DNA of 64,000 bases. Origin: Coenobita brevimanus (taxonomy: Eukaryota; Arthropoda; Malacostraca; Decapoda; Coenobitidae). Within the stretch, counting starts at the first letter, position 1. Each line of letters begins with the position of its first letter. The translations under genes were made by a program, and so were the position numbers. The stretch lies in assembly GCA_032717465.1 (NCBI GenBank), contig CM064657.1, forward strand, positions 20,495,970 through 20,559,969, given 5' to 3'. This document shows positions 61,140 to 64,000 of this stretch, piece by piece. Below the pieces are notes generated by a model. It was given only the letters and a program-made list of their open reading frames with translations. It had not been told where the DNA came from and made no database searches.

Positions 61140-61923
61140 CACAACGTACCCTTGCAAATCAATATGTTGATGAAATGCTAAAACTGGGTATTACAGAACC
61201 ATCAGTCTCCCCGTGGAATGCCCCATTATTCTTCGTGTCCAAATGAAACGGAGAAATGCGTGCAGTACTCAGTTACCGTAAATTAAACCAGCACACACTC
61301 CCAGACCAGTTTTCTATGCCATTGTTAAGTAACGTCTTGCAAAATACTGGGCCAGAAAATAATGTATTTTCCACAGTCGATTTCCTTAATGGGTATTATC
61401 AAATTTCTCTTGATCAGGGGTCACGCAAATACACTGCTCTCTCCACAAATACAGGGCATTACCAATATAAACGAATGCCGATGGGTTTGGACAGTGCCAG
61501 GCACATTCCAACGATTAATGAATTGTGTACTATCTGGAATGTTAGGAAATGGAATATTTGTCAAATTGCACATCATAACTGCCACACACACAATAGATGG
61601 AACATCTACAGAAATTAGACCAGCTCCTACACAAGTTAGCCAGTGCTGATTTGAAAATTAAGCTGTCTAAATGCAAATTTTGCTTTAGGGAATTAAAATT
61701 CTTAGGTCACAGACTAGATGCAGAGGGGATACATTCATCTGAGGACAAAATACAAGCAGTAAGGGATTTCCCTGAACCCACAAATGTGGATAAAGTACGA
61801 AAATTTTTAGGTCTGGCGAGCTATTACAGACCTTCCATACATCAATCCTCTCACATAGCAGAACCATTATTCCATCTACTGAAAAAAAAAAAAAAAAATG
61901 TTTCCAGTGGGGAGAGGAACTAA
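61140..61923 (+). pseudogene. Gypsy reverse transcriptase remnant
   Basis: WNAPLFFVS near 61216, then MRAVLSYRKLNQHTLPDQFS, VFSTVDFLNGYYQI (first catalytic Asp kept, near 61378), YKRMPMGLDSA and a frame change. The YLDD box expected after GNGIFV (near 61552) has been replaced by KLHIITAT, so two catalytic Asp residues are lost. A further frame (61597-61923) has LKIKLSKCKFCFRELKFLGH and KVRKFLGLASYYR. A 17-bp A-run near 61882-61898 shifts the frame before FQWGEELK. Confidence 0.8.
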
Positions 61924-62350
61924 AAGTAGTACTTAATGAATCAAAAGATAAACTTACATGTGCACCCTGCTTGGCCTATCCTAATATCACAAAACCATTT
62001 ATAATTTGCACAAATGCATATCTTAAAGGATTAAAGGCTGCACTGATGCAAGAAGATAAGCATGGAAAAAATAAACCTGTTGCATTCGCTAGCAGACAAA
62101 GAAAAGGTGCTGAGAAAAATTATTGCACTACACACCTAGAGGCACTTGCAGTGGTCTTTGCATTACAAAAGTTTTGAGATTTGGTATATGATTACGAAAT
62201 TCACCTATTCACCGACCATAAACCGCTAGTGGGCATGTTCCAAGAAAAACTCTCTGGGAGGAGGGCAAGATGTAAATGTATGGTTGAAATCGATAATGTA
62301 CATATTTACTACACCCAAGGCAAAATAAATTTAGTCGCTGATGCACTATC
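61924..62350 (+). pseudogene. Gypsy RNase H remnant
   Basis: FIICTNAYLKGLKAALMQ (Asn where the first catalytic Asp, TDAS, is expected), PVAFASRQRKGAEKNY, HLEALAVVFALQKF, then a TGA at 62176-62178. After it come YDYEIHLFTDHKPL, in which the DHKPL motif is intact, and GKINLVADALSR, the end of the domain. The order and spacing are typical for Gypsy elements. It is inactive through the Asp loss and the stop. Confidence 0.75.
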
Positions 62351-63790
62351 TAGGAACCTGACGACAATTCATGTAGCGACATTTGGTCTCAAGGAAAACA
62401 TCCCAAACCATGATGAAATCTCGAGAGCACAGAGACTTGATCCAACATGGTCTAAAGTTATATACTGGTTGGAAAGTGGTGAGAACGTACAATTTCCCAA
62501 GCTACATATACCACTCAAACAATTCACAGTAGTTGACAATGCCTTATATAGGATCATCCCAGGACAACCAAATCATAGAAGAAATAATAGACAATTAGCA
62601 GTACGTAATGAAATGATACCCCATGTATTACGGACGATACACGATAGTCCACATGCAGGACCTCCTGGCATGGATAGGACAGTTAGACAAGCCCGGATGT
62701 TACACTACTGGCCATCATTATGAAAAGATATATATACAATCATATAGACAGTGCAAGTCATGTGCGAGACACAAAGGCTACATGTTAACACCTGCATATA
62801 TAGGGCAATATCCTGTTCCTAAACAACCGTGGGACGTTGTTGCGGTATACTTAAGTTACCCTTATCTTACAATAATAAAAAATGTTATCATTTCTCAAGA
62901 TATGTGAGTTTCGTCCCAATTAAGGATAAGAAAGCAGAAGCAGTGGCAAGTGCAATCATAGACAACATAATACATAGGTTCACCACACCAAAAATATTAA
63001 AAAGTTATTATCATGGTGAATTTAATTCTGAAGTCTTAAAAGAAATACGTAAACAATACATTATAAAAAACACAAAGGTCTTAGTCTACCACCCAGCATC
63101 CAATGGATTGGTAGAGAGACAAAACAAAAATTAGTGTTGAATGTGCTACGACACATTCTCAATGAAAATCATGCAAGCTGGGGTGATTAGATTCCCAGAG
63201 TGGAAGCATCAATTAATTGTACAATAAACAAGTCTATAGGAGACACACCACATTTCATTATCTACGAGACAGACAAAAATTTACCGTATGAAATTCTGGA
63301 AGGTGAAAATATACCTGTAAACAATTATGACGATTATCATAAACTCCGTTTGTGTGAATTCCAGGATATACACAAAAAGGTGAAGAAACAATTATCAGTG
63401 ACCGAGGAAGAAATGATGGAGTCATTCAAAGCAAGGCAAATGAATCAACTATCAATTTAGGAGACATTGTTTATGGTATCATTCACACTAAAGACAATAA
63501 ACTATCGTCGAAATTTGAAGGCCTGTACAGAGTAATTAAGACGACAGCAAGCAAGGTAATAATTAAGTCACTGTCCAGTGACTAAGAAAAACAAATTCAT
63601 GTTGATAATTTAAAAAGGGTCCCAAGGAATTTAGCCAGCAATTATGCAGCCTTGGACACCATCGAAAAACCGAACACAAACGATGAAAATAAACTAGAGG
63701 AAATCATTACATATAAAAATGAATTAAGATCGCATAACAAACAAACAAAAATAGGTGCAACTGTTGCTACAAATGCCACAATACAGCATT
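62350..63790 (+). pseudogene. Gypsy integrase remnant
   Basis: N-terminal HHCC region: HDSPHAGPPGMDRTVRQAR near 62641-62697, then a frameshift and CKSCARHKG near 62753. Catalytic core pieces (62829-63134) include the region YLSYPYLT, in which the first catalytic Asp is not evident, SYYHGEFNS, where SDNGXEF would be expected, and YHPASNGLVERQNK with the third acidic residue kept. A C-terminal piece (63200-63460) and a further stretch with KFEGLYRVIK near 63514 complete the domain. Several stops are present (for example after QNKN at 63132). Confidence 0.78.
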
Positions 63791-63810
63791 TACATGATCT
63801 AGGTATCGAT

Positions 63811-64000
63811 TTAACCCGCAGCGTCCCGGGGACGTACTTCCACGTCCTCACGTTTTGTCACAGCTAATCACGGCGACGTACTTCAACGTCCTGCAATTGC
63901 AAGGTTCATAATTTCCACAATTTTCAAAATTCGCGCGAGATTTTCGTTTCGCCCGGGTACCCAAGCCTCCCCTACCTGCCGCCAGGTGGGCAGCGTCCTA
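63811..64000. mobile_element. piggyBac-like element, left end, continues beyond window
   Basis: At TTAA (63811-63814) the sequence changes to CCCGCAGCGTCCCGGGGACG, closely related to the left end of the element at 55604 (CCCGCCGTGTCCCGGAGACG). Similarity continues further in (ACGTCCTCAC; CACAATTTTCAA near 63917 against 55709). GACGTACTTC-ACGTC forms two imperfect palindromes (63831 and 63873). It interrupts the downstream end of the Gypsy element. Its right end and any transposase lie outside the window. Confidence 0.7.

Larger units (their letters stand above)
58596..63810 (+). mobile_element. Gypsy-type LTR retrotransposon, decayed internal region
   Basis: Gag, protease, RT, RNase H and integrase remnants follow one another on the plus strand in the Gypsy (Ty3) order, with integrase after RNase H. 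This distinguishes it from Copia. About 5.2 kb of internal region is seen. Many stops and shifts break every domain. The right end is cut by a piggyBac-like terminus at TTAA 63811-63814, and the 3' LTR is beyond the window. Confidence 0.85.

Overview
The window is eukaryotic, repeat-dominated intergenic DNA. No intact host gene, rRNA, tRNA or CRISPR array could be supported. Very dense (CA)n, (GA)n and (AT)n microsatellites plus RTE-like and Jockey-type LINEs, tRNA-derived SINEs, piggyBac-like, Harbinger-like and Helitron-like DNA elements and a Gypsy retrotransposon suggest an arthropod. A decapod crustacean is my best guess, but this is inference from repeat style, not from a diagnostic gene.

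Left half (1-33443): a head-to-tail tandem array of a unit of about 6.3 kb. There are five complete units (6300, 6269, 6374, 6295 and 6333 bp) and a partial sixth that ends abruptly at about 33443; the array appears to run off the left edge of the window. Each unit is a stack of older elements. In order they are: a 97-codon open frame of doubtful meaning, a 189-bp piggyBac-type MITE flanked by TTAA, an A/C-only tract with (CA)n, a 5'-truncated dead Jockey/CR1-superfamily LINE, a tRNA-derived SINE with a (CA)n tail, a second (CA)n, a (GA)n, and about 1.1 kb of G-poor minisatellite with a 30-33 bp period. Units differ in microsatellite length and carry patchwork shared variants, indicating unequal exchange or gene conversion.

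33.4-35.3 kb: a degenerate tandem repeat of about 140 bp, into which the array runs and into which a solitary SINE has inserted. 36.2-39.8 kb: a truncated SINE, then a nearly full-length RTE-like LINE on the minus strand with one stop and one frameshift. 40-43.6 kb: a LINE 5' fragment, two minus-strand tRNA-like SINEs, a purine tract and a pyrimidine tract, and a 519-bp Helitron-like element. The last has a good 3' hairpin plus CTAA terminus and carries a cluster of nuclear-receptor half-sites. 44.1-46.7 kb: a second, decayed RTE-like LINE with a perfect 14-bp target duplication.

48.05-50.92 kb: a Harbinger-like relic (transposase N-terminal fragment, imperfect 23-bp terminal inverted repeats) holding a 1015-bp element with 34-bp TIRs, which itself contains a 19-bp perfect inverted repeat. 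51.3-52.3 kb: a solo LTR with a 5-bp target duplication, inserted in a diverged single copy of part of the 6.3-kb unit. 53.5-57.6 kb: a plus-strand LINE whose reverse transcriptase is split at TTAA by a 762-bp piggyBac-like element. 58.6-63.8 kb: a decayed Gypsy retrotransposon (gag, protease, RT, RNase H, integrase), cut at its right end by another piggyBac-like terminus that runs off the window.

Nothing here works together as a pathway. The story is layered insertion, decay and tandem amplification. All boundaries were read by eye; TE family names rest on motif recognition and not on searches.
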